A stretch of 32,828 nucleotides of DNA. Source: DASYTH01 sp035762905. Lineage in GTDB: Bacteria > Actinomycetota > Actinomycetes > Mycobacteriales > Pseudonocardiaceae. The DNA lies in the NCBI RefSeq assembly GCF_035762905.1, contig NZ_DASUCC010000064.1, positions 1 through 32,828 of the forward strand. The letters are read 5' to 3'. Shown here in pieces: positions 1 through 7,427 of the stretch. Under the pieces are notes generated by a model. It was not told the DNA's origin. It was given only the letters and a program-made list of their open reading frames with translations, and did no database searches. Position numbers and translations under genes: made by a program. How positions within the stretch are numbered: the first letter of the stretch is position 1; each line of letters opens with the position of its first letter.

Positions 1-249
1 GGCTGCTGGGGCCCGGTCGTCAAGTGCAACGTACCCAAACGCGGCTGGATCAACGGCGTGGGCGGCTGCCCCAACGTCGGCGGCATCTGCATCGCCTGCA
101 CCATGCCCGGCTTCCCCGACAAATTCATGCCCTTCATGGACGAGCCCCCCGGCGCCAAGGTCTCGACCGCGGCCAGCGGAATGTACGGCTCGGTCATCCG
201 GGCCCTTCGAGGCTTCAAGGGCCAACTGGTGAAGGAGGATCACCGATGA
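1..249 (+). CDS. hhyS: [NiFe]-hydrogenase small subunit, group 1h (C-terminal part)
   Basis: The window opens inside this gene, and 82 codons to the stop are visible. The small subunit carries the Fe-S relay that takes electrons from the NiFe site of the large subunit. Five cysteines appear in a typical iron-sulfur arrangement (fragment residues 2, 9, 23, 30 and 33), including GGCPN and GGICIACTMPGFPD, the conserved end of the hydrogenase small-chain family. The protein stops soon after this with no C-terminal membrane anchor, as in the high-affinity, oxygen-tolerant actinobacterial group 1h enzymes that scavenge atmospheric H2. The stop codon overlaps the large-subunit ATG (ATGA), so the two chains are translationally coupled. 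The subgroup call rests mainly on the large subunit and the downstream DUF5947/DUF6084 genes. Confidence 0.92.
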   Translation, partial: GCWGPVVKCNVPKRGWINGVGGCPNVGGICIACTMPGFPDKFMPFMDEPPGAKVSTAASGMYGSVIRALRGFKGQLVKEDHR

Positions 250-2012
250 CATCCACCAAGGAAGACCAACTGGTCGAGATGGCGTGGGATCCGATCACCC
301 GCATCGTCGGCAGTCTCGGGATCTATACGAAGATCGACTTCGCGAAGAAGGAGGTCGTCGAGTGCCACAGCACGTCGTCGATCTTCCGCGGCTACAGCAT
401 CTTCATGAAGGGCAAGGACCCCCGCGACGCCCATTTCATCACCAGCCGGATCTGCGGGATCTGCGGCGACAACCATGCGACCTGCTCGGTCTACAACCAG
501 AACATGGCCTATGGTGTCCGCCCGCCACACATCGGTGAGTGGATCATCAACCTGGGCGAGGCCGCCGAGTACATGTTCGACCACAACATCTTCCAGGAGA
601 ACCTGGTCGGCGTGGACTACTGCGCCAAGATGGTCGGCGAGACCAACCCCGGCGTGCTGGAACGGGCCAACAACACCGAGGCACCGCACGCCGCCGAGCA
701 CGGCTTCCGGACCATCGGCGACATCATGCGCTCGCTCAACCCACTGGAGGGCGAGTTCTACCGGGAGGCGCTGCAGGTCTCCCGGTACACCCGCGAGATG
801 TTCTGCCTGATGGAGGGCCGGCACGTCCATCCGTCCACTTTGTACCCCGGCGGTGTCGGAACGGTTGCCACGGTACAACTGTTCACCGACTACCTGACCC
901 GGCTGATGCGGTACGTTGAGTTCATGAAGCGGGTCGTGCCCATGCACGACGACCTGTTCGACTTCTTCTACCAGGCCCTGCCCGGCTACGAGAAGGTCGG
1001 CCAGCGCCGGGTCCTGCTCGGCTGCTGGGGCAGCCTGAACGACCCGGAGCACTGCGACTTCACCTACCAGAACATGACCGGCTGGGGCCGGAAGATGTTC
1101 GTCACCCCCGGCGTGGTCGTGGACGGCAAGCTGGTCACCACCGACCTGGTGGAGATCGGCCTCGGCATCCGGATCCTGCTCGGCCACTCGTTCTACGAGG
1201 ACTGGGCGGACCAGCCGATGTTCGTCACCAGGGACCCGCTGGGCAACCCGGTGGACCAGCGGCACCCGTGGAACCAGCACACGATTCCGCGGCCGGCCAA
1301 GCGGGATTTCGACGACAAGTACTCCTGGACGATGTCGCCGCGCTGGTTCGACGGCACGGACCACCTGCCGCTGGACACCGGCGGCGGCCCGATCGCCCGG
1401 CTGTGGGTGACCGCGCTTGCCGGGCTGGTCGACACCGACTACATCAAGGCCACCGGGCACAGCGTCCTGATCAACCTGCCGCGCTCGGCGACCAAGCCCG
1501 AGGTCACGTTCGAGTGGAAGATTCCACAGTGGAGCAACGCCATCGAGCGCAACCGGGCGCGGACCTACTTCCAGGCTTACGCGGCGGCGTTGGCGCTGAC
1601 CTTCGTGGAGAAGGCGCTTGCCGAGATCCGCGCCGGACACACCAAGACCTGGGAGTCGTTCAAGGTTCCGGACGAGGCGGTCAGCTGCGGGTTCACCGAG
1701 GCGGTGCGCGGCGTGCTATCCCACCACATGGTGATCAAGGGCGGCAAGATCGCCAACTACCACCCGTACCCGCCGACGCCGTGGAACGGCAGCGTCCGGG
1801 ACAGCTACGGCACCCCCGGCCCGTACGAGGACGCGGTGCAGAACACGCCGATCTTCGAGGAGAACCCGCCGGAGAAGTTCAAGGGCATCGACATCATGCG
1901 CGCGGTGCGCAGCTTCGACCCGTGCCTGCCGTGCGGCGTGCACATGTCCATCGGAACCGGAAAGGTGCTGACCAAGCTGCACACCCCGCACGCGTTCAAC
2001 GCCGAGTACTGA
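246..2012 (+). CDS. hhyL: [NiFe]-hydrogenase large subunit, group 1h
   Basis: This is the catalytic subunit, 588 residues, holding the Ni-Fe(CN)2CO site that oxidises H2. The N-terminal ligand motif RICGICGDNHATCS supplies Cys70 and Cys73. The C-terminal motif DPCLPCGVH supplies Cys560 and Cys563, with His566 as the expected protease cut site. Twenty-two residues follow His566 and would be removed by a maturation endopeptidase after Ni insertion; no such protease gene lies in the window. The start is fixed by the ATGA overlap with the small-subunit stop and by AAGGAGG at 232-238, seven bases before the ATG. An in-frame upstream extension lies inside the small-subunit gene and is not real. The group 1h assignment is from overall motif style and operon content, and I hold it firmly but not absolutely. 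Persistence on trace atmospheric H2 is the family's known role. Confidence 0.96.
   Translation: MTSTKEDQLVEMAWDPITRIVGSLGIYTKIDFAKKEVVECHSTSSIFRGYSIFMKGKDPRDAHFITSRICGICGDNHATCSVYNQNMAYGVRPPHIGEWIINLGEAAEYMFDHNIFQENLVGVDYCAKMVGETNPGVLERANNTEAPHAAEHGFRTIGDIMRSLNPLEGEFYREALQVSRYTREMFCLMEGRHVHPSTLYPGGVGTVATVQLFTDYLTRLMRYVEFMKRVVPMHDDLFDFFYQALPGYEKVGQRRVLLGCWGSLNDPEHCDFTYQNMTGWGRKMFVTPGVVVDGKLVTTDLVEIGLGIRILLGHSFYEDWADQPMFVTRDPLGNPVDQRHPWNQHTIPRPAKRDFDDKYSWTMSPRWFDGTDHLPLDTGGGPIARLWVTALAGLVDTDYIKATGHSVLINLPRSATKPEVTFEWKIPQWSNAIERNRARTYFQAYAAALALTFVEKALAEIRAGHTKTWESFKVPDEAVSCGFTEAVRGVLSHHMVIKGGKIANYHPYPPTPWNGSVRDSYGTPGPYEDAVQNTPIFEENPPEKFKGIDIMRAVRSFDPCLPCGVHMSIGTGKVLTKLHTPHAFNAEY
1523..1533. repeat. 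TCCACAGTGGA palindrome, copy 1
   Basis: An exact copy of the 11-base interrupted palindrome, inside the hydrogenase large-subunit gene. Confidence 0.7.
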
Positions 2013-2013
2013 C

Positions 2014-2565
2014 ATGGCACCGGGAACCCGGGAAACCGGTGCGCGGATCGAGGAGCTGCTCGTCGGCCTGCGCGACCGGGAGGTGGCCGAGGAACTGGTC
2101 CGGCTGCTCATGGAGATGTACGGCGAGGGCCTGACCCGGATCGTCGCCCTGCTCGACTCGCACGATCCGACCCTGGTGCACCGGCTCTGCGACGACGACC
2201 TGGTTTCCGGCCTGCTGGTGCTGCACGACCTGCACCCGCTGGACGTGGACACCCGGATCCAGCGCGCGCTGGACCGGATCCGCCCCTACCTCGGCTCGCA
2301 CGCCGGCGGGGTGGAGTACCTCGGCGTCGGCGCGGACGGGGTGGCCCGGCTGGCGTTGCAGGGCAACTGCAACGGCTGCCCGTCGTCGCTGGCCACCGTG
2401 CAGAACGCGATCGAGGGCGCGATCCAGGACGCCGCACCGGAGGTCGACGGGGTGGAGGTCACCGGAGTGACGACCCCGGGTCCGCTGCTGCAGGTGGGAA
2501 TGCGGCCGCCGCCGGAATGGACCGCCGGGTGCCCGGTGCCGGAGGAAGAGGCGGCGCGGCCGTGA
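2014..2565 (+). CDS. NifU-like C-terminal domain protein of the hydrogenase operon
   Basis: A 183-residue protein. Its second half (about residues 80-155) is a NifU C-terminal-type domain with the Fe-S scaffold motif CNGC (Cys119, Cys122) followed by PSSLATVQNAIE, the usual helix of this fold. The first 75 residues are helical and unlike IscU. It begins one base after the hydrogenase large-subunit stop, so translation is coupled. In group 1h operons a protein of this kind regularly follows hhyL and is thought to help build or deliver Fe-S clusters for the small subunit or its electron acceptor; that role is inferred from context. The domain identification itself is secure. Confidence 0.88.
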   Translation: MAPGTRETGARIEELLVGLRDREVAEELVRLLMEMYGEGLTRIVALLDSHDPTLVHRLCDDDLVSGLLVLHDLHPLDVDTRIQRALDRIRPYLGSHAGGVEYLGVGADGVARLALQGNCNGCPSSLATVQNAIEGAIQDAAPEVDGVEVTGVTTPGPLLQVGMRPPPEWTAGCPVPEEEAARP

Positions 2566-2595
2566 GCGAGCGTGCGAGCGAACCATCCAACACTG

Positions 2596-2625
2596 CCCCG
2601 CCGGGGAGCCTGCGAGTCGGCGGGG
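2596..2625 (+). repeat. inverted repeat in the intra-operon gap
   Basis: The 91-base gap between the NifU-like gene and the DUF5947 gene contains a perfect 8-base inverted repeat, CCCCGCCG (2596-2603) and CGGCGGGG (2618-2625), around a 14-base loop. It is flanked by GAGCGAGCGTGCGAGCGAAC-type sequence, a style of GAGC-rich filler common in actinomycete intergenic DNA. It has no T-tract. It may lower expression of the downstream accessory genes or may be a REP-like element; nothing here decides between these. Confidence 0.4.
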
Positions 2626-2656
2626 TTCGGCGGCACCGAGCTTGCGAGGTGGCGCA

Positions 2657-3283
2657 ATGAACCAGCGCGGCGGGCTGCGCCGGTTTCGCGCTCCCGCCCC
2701 GGCACCGGAGCCGGCCCCGCCGGAGGTCGAGCGGTGCGAGCTGTGCGGGACCCTGGTCGATCCCGGTCATGGCCACGTGGTCGACCTCGAGCACCGGTCG
2801 ATCATGTGCGCCTGCCGGGCCTGCTACCTGCTGTTCACCCGGCCCGAGGCCGGCCGGTACCGGGCGGTGCCCGACCGCTACCTGCACGACCCGGCCCGGC
2901 AGCTGACCACCGCGGAGTGGGAGGGGTTGGGCATCCCCGTCGGCGCGGTGTTCTTCCTGCGCGGCGCGGACGGTCTGGCCGCGTTCTACCCGAGCCCGGC
3001 CGGGGCGACCGAGTGCCTGCTCAACCTGGAGACCTGGACCGAGCTGGCCGCGAACCACCCGCTGCTCGGCATGGTCGAGCCGGAGGTGGAGGCGATCCTG
3101 ATCCGCGCGGAGCAGGCCGGGGTGGAGTGCTACCTGGTTCCGATCGACGCCTGCTACCAGTTGGTCGGGCTGGTTCGCCTGCACTGGACCGGTTTCGACG
3201 GCGGACCGGAGGCCCGCGAAGCGATCGCGGGGTTCTTCGCCGAGCTCCGGTCCCGGGTGCGGCCGCTCGAACCGGAGGGCTAG
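2657..3283 (+). CDS. DUF5947 family protein, hydrogenase-associated
   Basis: A 208-residue protein with a putative metal-binding site near the N-terminus: CELC (Cys27, Cys30) and CACRAC (Cys51, 53, 56), probably a zinc ribbon or an Fe-S site. The rest is a soluble alpha/beta domain with no signal peptide or membrane segment. I recognise it as the DUF5947 protein that sits between the NifU-like protein and DUF6084 in actinobacterial group 1h hydrogenase operons. Its biochemical role is unknown; assembly or electron transfer for the hydrogenase is inferred from the constant neighbourhood. The ATG at 2657 is preferred because GAGGTGG lies just upstream; an in-frame TTG at 2642 is a weaker alternative. 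Confidence 0.82.
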   Translation: MNQRGGLRRFRAPAPAPEPAPPEVERCELCGTLVDPGHGHVVDLEHRSIMCACRACYLLFTRPEAGRYRAVPDRYLHDPARQLTTAEWEGLGIPVGAVFFLRGADGLAAFYPSPAGATECLLNLETWTELAANHPLLGMVEPEVEAILIRAEQAGVECYLVPIDACYQLVGLVRLHWTGFDGGPEAREAIAGFFAELRSRVRPLEPEG

Positions 3284-3284
3284 G

Positions 3285-3917
3285 TTGGCCGAGCTGGTGT
3301 TCGACTGCGTCGGCGCCCGCGCCGACCGGTTCGCGGTGACCCCCGGCCTGATCCTGGAACTGCGGATCGCCGAGACCTCCGGGGTGACCGTGGACGCGAT
3401 CGCCCTGCGCTGCCAGATCCGGATCGAGCCGGCCCGGCGCCGCTACTCCGCCGACGAAGCCCGCCGCCTGCACGATCTGTTCGGCGACACCGACCGCTGG
3501 GCCGACACCCTCAAGCCGCTCCAGCTGACCACACTGTCCACAATGGTCCCCGGCTTCGCCGGCAGCACGACGATCGATCTGCCGCTCCCCTGCACCTACG
3601 ACCTGGAGATCGCCGCCACCAAGTACTTTCACGGCCTGGCGGACGGCGTGGTACCGCTGTTGCTGTTGTTCAGCGGCACCGTCTTCAGCACCCGGGACGA
3701 TCGGTTGCAGGTCCAGCAGGTCCCGTGGAGCAAGGAAAGCTCCTTCGGCCTGCCGATCCAGGTCTGGCGCGACACCGTGCACGCCCACTTCCCGAACAGC
3801 GCCTGGCTCCGCGTCCACCTCGACACGCTGGACGCCCTGCAGGAGTTCAAGTCCCGCAACGCACTGCCCAGCTGGGACAGCACGCTCCAGGCGCTACTGA
3901 GATGGAACGCACCGTGA
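3285..3917 (+). CDS. DUF6084 family protein, hydrogenase-associated
   Basis: A 210-residue soluble protein with a TTG start at 3285. GGAGGG at 3274-3279 is well placed five bases upstream, and the gene begins one base after the DUF5947 stop. It has no cysteine-rich motif, signal peptide or transmembrane helix. The middle, around PLPCTYDLEIAATKYFHGL, and the end, with PNSAWLRVHLDTLD, match what I know as DUF6084, a partner of DUF5947 in high-affinity hydrogenase operons. Its function has not been established; a chaperone or structural role in hydrogenase assembly is only an inference from linkage. Its last 24 bases overlap the 3' end of hypF on the other strand. Confidence 0.8.
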   Translation: MAELVFDCVGARADRFAVTPGLILELRIAETSGVTVDAIALRCQIRIEPARRRYSADEARRLHDLFGDTDRWADTLKPLQLTTLSTMVPGFAGSTTIDLPLPCTYDLEIAATKYFHGLADGVVPLLLLFSGTVFSTRDDRLQVQQVPWSKESSFGLPIQVWRDTVHAHFPNSAWLRVHLDTLDALQEFKSRNALPSWDSTLQALLRWNAP

Positions 3918-6164
3918 TGGTGCGTGCGCGGCGATGGCGGCCTGGCCGAGGCTGATGCCGCCGTCGTTGGTGGGGACGCGGTGGTGGGTGAGAACGCGAA
4001 AACCGGCGGCGTGCAGGCGGTTGACGGTGCGGCCGGAGAGCAGGAGGTTCTGGAAGACGCCGCCGGAGAGGGCGACGGTGGACAGGGCGGTGCTGGCGCG
4101 GAGCGCTTCGCAGGTGCGGGTGATCAGGTCGGCGACGCCGTTGTGGAAGCGGGCGGCGATGACCGGGGTGGGGATGCCGGAGCGCAGGTCCTCGACGGCG
4201 GCGTGGATCAGGTCGGCGGCGGTGACGACGCCGGCGGACAGGGTCGCGGGGTAGCTGCCCGGCTCGGTGGGGTCGGCGTGTTGTTCCAGTTCGATGGCGG
4301 CCTGGCCTTCGTAGTTGATGGTGTCGCGCAGGCCGAGGATGGCGGACAGCGCGTCGAACAGGCGGCCGGCGCTGGAGGTCGCCGGAGAGTTGAGCCCGGC
4401 GCGGGCGAGCGCCGCGACCTGGGACCACTGGGAGCCGTTGCGGCGGAGCACATCGAGATCCGGGAGGGCGTCGCCATAAATACCGTCCAGATACGACAGT
4501 GCCATCCGCCAGGGGGCTCGGATCGCGGCGGTGCCGCCGGGCATGGGGACCGGGGCGAGGTGGGCCAGGCGGTCGAACGAGGCCAGGTCGGCCCGCAGGA
4601 ACTCGCCGCCCCAGATGGTGCCGTCGGTTCCGTAGCCCAGACCGTCGAACGCGACGCCGAGGACCGGGCCGGGTTCGCCGTTGTCGGCGAGGCAGGAGGC
4701 GATGTGGGCGTGGTGGTGCTGCACGCCGATCAGGTCGACGCCGGTCATCTCCTTGGCGTGCTTGGTGGACAGGTACTCGGGATGCAGGTCGTGGGCGACC
4801 AGTTCCGGGATGATGTCGAACAGCCGGGCGAAGTGCTCGATGCCGTCGACGAAGGACCGCAGCGTCTCGTAGTTCTCCAGATCCCCGATGTGGTGTGAGA
4901 CGAACGCATGCCGATCCTGCACCAGGCAGAACGTGTTCTTCAGCTCGGCGCCGCAGGCCAGGATCGGGCGCGGGGCCGGCCAGCGCAGCGGGACCGGTTC
5001 GGGGACGTAGCCGCGGGACCGGCGCAGCACCGACTCCCGGCCGCGGAACGGGCGGACCACCGAGTCGTCGGTGCGGATGTGGATCGGGCGGTCGTGGCTG
5101 AGGAACGCGTCGGCGATGCCGGCGAGCCGGGCGAACGCGTCGGAGTCCCGGTAGGCGATCGGCTCGTCGGAGACGTTGCCGCTGGTGAGCACGATCGGCT
5201 CGGCGACCGCGGCGAGCAGCAGGTGGTGCAGCGGGGTGTAGGGCAGCAGCACGCCGAGCGAACGGTTGCCGGGGGCCACGGCCGGGGCCACCGGGGCGTC
5301 GGCGAGCCGGGGCAGCAGCACGATCGGCCGGCGCCGGCCGGCCAGCGCGGCGGCCGCGACCGGGTCGACCACGCACAACCGCCGGGCTGCGTCCACATCG
5401 GACACCATGACCGCGAACGGCTTGTCCTCGCGGTGTTTGCGGGCCCGCAGGCCGGCCGTCGCGGTTTGGTCCGCGGCCAGCACGGCCAGGTGGTAGCCGC
5501 CCAGCCCCTTGATCGCCAGCACCCGGCCGGCCCGCAGCAGGCCTGCGCACGCCTCGATCACCTCCCCGGTAAGGGAGATGCCGGCGCCGTCGGTGAGCCG
5601 CAGCCGTGGACCGCAGGCCGGGCAACACACCGGCTGGGCGTGGAACCTGCGGTCGGCCGGGTCGTGGTACTCGGCGGCACAGGCCGGGCACATCGAGAAG
5701 CCGGCCATCGTGGTGAACGGCCGGTCATAGGGCACGTCCCGGACGATGGTGAACCGCGGTCCGCAGTTGGTGCAGTTGATGAACGGGTAGCCGAACCGGC
5801 GGTCGGCCGGATCGGCCAGCTCACGCAGGCAGTCGTCGCAGGTGGCGCCGTCTGCGGCGACCAGGGTGCGGCGGGACCCGGCGGCTTCGCTGTGCACGAT
5901 GGTGAAACCGTTGCCGCCGACCGGTTCCGCCGCCGTCGCGGTGACCTTCTCGATCTCGGCCAACGGCGGGGCGTCCCGGCGCAATGCCGCCAGAAAATCC
6001 GCGACCCGCGGCGGTGGACCCTCGACCTCGATGAACACACCGTTGAGGTCGTTCCCGACCCGTCCGGTCAGGCCCAACCGGGTGGCCAGCGAATGGACGA
6101 ACGGGCGGAATCCGACGCCCTGGACGACCCCCTCGACCCGGACATCGCGCCGCACAGCGTCCAC
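3894..6164 (-). CDS. hypF: carbamoyltransferase HypF, [NiFe]-hydrogenase maturation
   Basis: HypF makes the thiocarbamoyl on HypE from carbamoyl phosphate and ATP, the source of the cyanide ligands of the NiFe site. The protein is 756 residues with the complete family architecture. An acylphosphatase domain (about 8-90) carries GVVQGVGFRPFVH. Two zinc fingers follow, with CDDC (109/112), CTNC (131/134), CPAC (159/162) and CPAC (181/184). Next come a YrdC-like domain (about 200-390) and a Kae1-like carbamoyltransferase domain with the metal site HHHAH at 483-487 and LSGGVFQN near the end. The GTG start at 6164 places the acylphosphatase motif where it belongs; no clear Shine-Dalgarno sequence precedes it. 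It converges on the hydrogenase operon and overlaps it by 24 bases. No hypA, B, C, D or E is visible, so they must lie outside the window. Confidence 0.96.
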   Translation of the reverse strand: MDAVRRDVRVEGVVQGVGFRPFVHSLATRLGLTGRVGNDLNGVFIEVEGPPPRVADFLAALRRDAPPLAEIEKVTATAAEPVGGNGFTIVHSEAAGSRRTLVAADGATCDDCLRELADPADRRFGYPFINCTNCGPRFTIVRDVPYDRPFTTMAGFSMCPACAAEYHDPADRRFHAQPVCCPACGPRLRLTDGAGISLTGEVIEACAGLLRAGRVLAIKGLGGYHLAVLAADQTATAGLRARKHREDKPFAVMVSDVDAARRLCVVDPVAAAALAGRRRPIVLLPRLADAPVAPAVAPGNRSLGVLLPYTPLHHLLLAAVAEPIVLTSGNVSDEPIAYRDSDAFARLAGIADAFLSHDRPIHIRTDDSVVRPFRGRESVLRRSRGYVPEPVPLRWPAPRPILACGAELKNTFCLVQDRHAFVSHHIGDLENYETLRSFVDGIEHFARLFDIIPELVAHDLHPEYLSTKHAKEMTGVDLIGVQHHHAHIASCLADNGEPGPVLGVAFDGLGYGTDGTIWGGEFLRADLASFDRLAHLAPVPMPGGTAAIRAPWRMALSYLDGIYGDALPDLDVLRRNGSQWSQVAALARAGLNSPATSSAGRLFDALSAILGLRDTINYEGQAAIELEQHADPTEPGSYPATLSAGVVTAADLIHAAVEDLRSGIPTPVIAARFHNGVADLITRTCEALRASTALSTVALSGGVFQNLLLSGRTVNRLHAAGFRVLTHHRVPTNDGGISLGQAAIAAHAPSRCVPSQ

Positions 6165-6231
6165 AGGTGGGGATTCTGCCCGGTAGTGGTGGACATGGCG
6201 ATGCGGAGGAGCGCCCGGACCGGCGGTGGCC

Positions 6232-6237
6232 GATAAT
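6232..6237 (+). promoter_or_regulatory. candidate -10 element of the nitrile hydratase-type operon
   Basis: GATAAT (five of six bases of TATAAT) ends eight bases before the GTG at 6246, and no Shine-Dalgarno sequence precedes that codon. This spacing would start transcription at or next to the GTG, giving a leaderless mRNA, which is common in actinomycetes. The -35 region is not recognisable. This is inference from spacing only. Confidence 0.45.
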
Positions 6238-6245
6238 TCGGCATC

Positions 6246-6554
6246 GTGAGCTATGTGCACGACATCGGCGGCCTGCACGGGTTCGGCCCGGTGGACGGGC
6301 GGGACGACGAGCTGTACTTCCACGCGGCCTGGGAATCGCGGGTGTTCGCGCTGGTGCGGGCGCTGATCCACAACAAGGCGTTCACCTGGGACGAGTTCCG
6401 GCACGCCATGGAGCGGATGGAGCCGGCCGAGTACTTCGCCAACGGTTACTACGAACGCTGGGCACTCGGCGTCGAACAACTGTGCGCGGAGAAGGGCCTG
6501 ATCAGCGCGGCGGACCGGGCGGCCATCCACGCGGCGATGGCGGAGCCGTCATGA
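6246..6554 (+). CDS. nitrile hydratase/thiocyanate hydrolase-type subunit, beta N-terminal half
   Basis: A 102-residue helical protein equal to the N-terminal half of a nitrile hydratase beta subunit. It opens with the hallmark VHDIGGLHGFGPV and has AWESRVFALV, where the Arg of the ExR motif contacts the modified cysteines of the alpha chain in known structures. The beta chain is split here: this gene covers the helical half and the next gene the SH3-like half, as in thiocyanate hydrolase (ScnB/ScnA) and toyocamycin nitrile hydratase. It starts at a GTG that lacks a Shine-Dalgarno sequence and overlaps the next gene by ATGA. The NHase activator (P14K-type) family also resembles this half, but the presence of both beta halves favours a structural subunit. 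Confidence 0.85.
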   Translation: MSYVHDIGGLHGFGPVDGRDDELYFHAAWESRVFALVRALIHNKAFTWDEFRHAMERMEPAEYFANGYYERWALGVEQLCAEKGLISAADRAAIHAAMAEPS

Positions 6555-6823
6555 CCCTGGAGCCCGGGCTCGCGGTGCGGACCCGGCTGCACTCCGCGTC
6601 CGGCCACACCCGGCTGCCGATCTACGTGCGCGGCCGGCCGGGCACGGTGCACGCGCTGCGCGGCCATTTCCCGTTCCCGGACGAGCTGGCCAGGCACGGC
6701 CGGGCCGAACCGCAGGCGCTCTACTGCGTCCGCTTCCTGGCCACCGACCTGTGGGGTCCGGACGCCGGCGAGCACCGGGTGTACCTGGATCTGTTCGAGA
6801 GCTACCTGGAGATCGAAGGATGA
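6551..6823 (+). CDS. nitrile hydratase/thiocyanate hydrolase-type subunit, beta C-terminal half
   Basis: A 90-residue SH3-like protein corresponding to the C-terminal half of nitrile hydratase beta, or to thiocyanate hydrolase alpha. The typical features are RLPIYVRGRPGTV, an aspartate- and histidine-containing loop, and YCVRFLATDLWG. The Arg in VRF is the second conserved beta-chain arginine that hydrogen-bonds to the oxidised claw cysteines. It ends with YLDLFESYLE, the usual last strand. ATGA overlaps at both ends couple its translation to both partners, as expected for a stoichiometric complex. It has no signal peptide and is cytoplasmic. Confidence 0.86.
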   Translation: MTLEPGLAVRTRLHSASGHTRLPIYVRGRPGTVHALRGHFPFPDELARHGRAEPQALYCVRFLATDLWGPDAGEHRVYLDLFESYLEIEG

Positions 6824-7425
6824 GTGGGGATCACCAGCCGACCGCGCCGATGGCCCGCCGGGTGGCCGCCCTCGAGCGGCTGCTGACCGAGCACGGGGCG
6901 CTGCACGACGAGCAGGTCGACGACGTCGAGGACATGTTCTGCCACCGGATGGGCGCGCAGAACGGCGCCCGTTACGTGGCCAGGGCCTGGACCGACCCGC
7001 AGTTCCGGGACCAGCTGCTTGCCGACGCCACCGTCGTGCTCAAGGAGCACGGCTACGACCTGACCGGCGCCACCAACCGGGAGCTGCCGTTCCTGCGGCT
7101 GATCGTGGTGGAGAACACCGAACGGGTGCACAACCTCGTGGTGTGCACGCTGTGTTCCTGTTACCCGGTCTCGCTGCTCGGCCCGTCCCCGCGCTGGTAC
7201 AAGTCCTTCGCCTACCGGTCCCGCGCGGTCCGCGAGCCGCGCACGGTGCTGGCCGAGTTCGGCGTGCGGCTCGATCCCGAGGTGGAGGTGCGGGTCTGGG
7301 ACTCCACCGCCGACTGCCGCTACCTGGTCCTGCCCCGCCGGCCGGCCGGCACCGAGGAGCTGACCGAGGAGGAGCTGGCCGGCCTGGTGACCAGGGACGG
7401 CCTGATCGGCACCGGGCCGGTCTAG
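6820..7425 (+). CDS. nitrile hydratase alpha / thiocyanate hydrolase gamma-type catalytic subunit
   Basis: A 201-residue metal-binding chain. The claw motif VCTLCSCYP (Cys109, Ser113, Cys112, Cys114) binds a low-spin trivalent metal through two backbone amides and three cysteines, two of them normally oxidised. Threonine after the first cysteine marks the cobalt type; iron enzymes have serine there. WYKSFAYRSRAVREPR and VWDSTADCRYLVLPRRPAGTE are family signatures. The reaction is hydration of a nitrile to an amide or hydrolysis of thiocyanate; sequence reading cannot tell which. The split-beta gene order (beta-N, beta-C, alpha) equals scnB-scnA-scnC. No dedicated activator or cobalt transporter gene is adjacent. 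The ATGA overlap with the previous gene fixes the start. Confidence 0.92.
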   Translation: MSGDHQPTAPMARRVAALERLLTEHGALHDEQVDDVEDMFCHRMGAQNGARYVARAWTDPQFRDQLLADATVVLKEHGYDLTGATNRELPFLRLIVVENTERVHNLVVCTLCSCYPVSLLGPSPRWYKSFAYRSRAVREPRTVLAEFGVRLDPEVEVRVWDSTADCRYLVLPRRPAGTEELTEEELAGLVTRDGLIGTGPV

Positions 7426-7427
7426 CG

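Noticed and set aside
240..1640. A 466-codon open frame on the minus strand
   Set aside because: It lies wholly antisense to the hydrogenase large subunit, has a low-complexity Arg/Val/Gly/Pro-rich product and is the usual shadow frame of high-GC coding DNA.
3924..4898. A 324-codon plus-strand Gly/Asp/Val-rich frame resembling a PE-PGRS-like protein
   Set aside because: It is the antisense of hypF, whose domains on the minus strand are complete.
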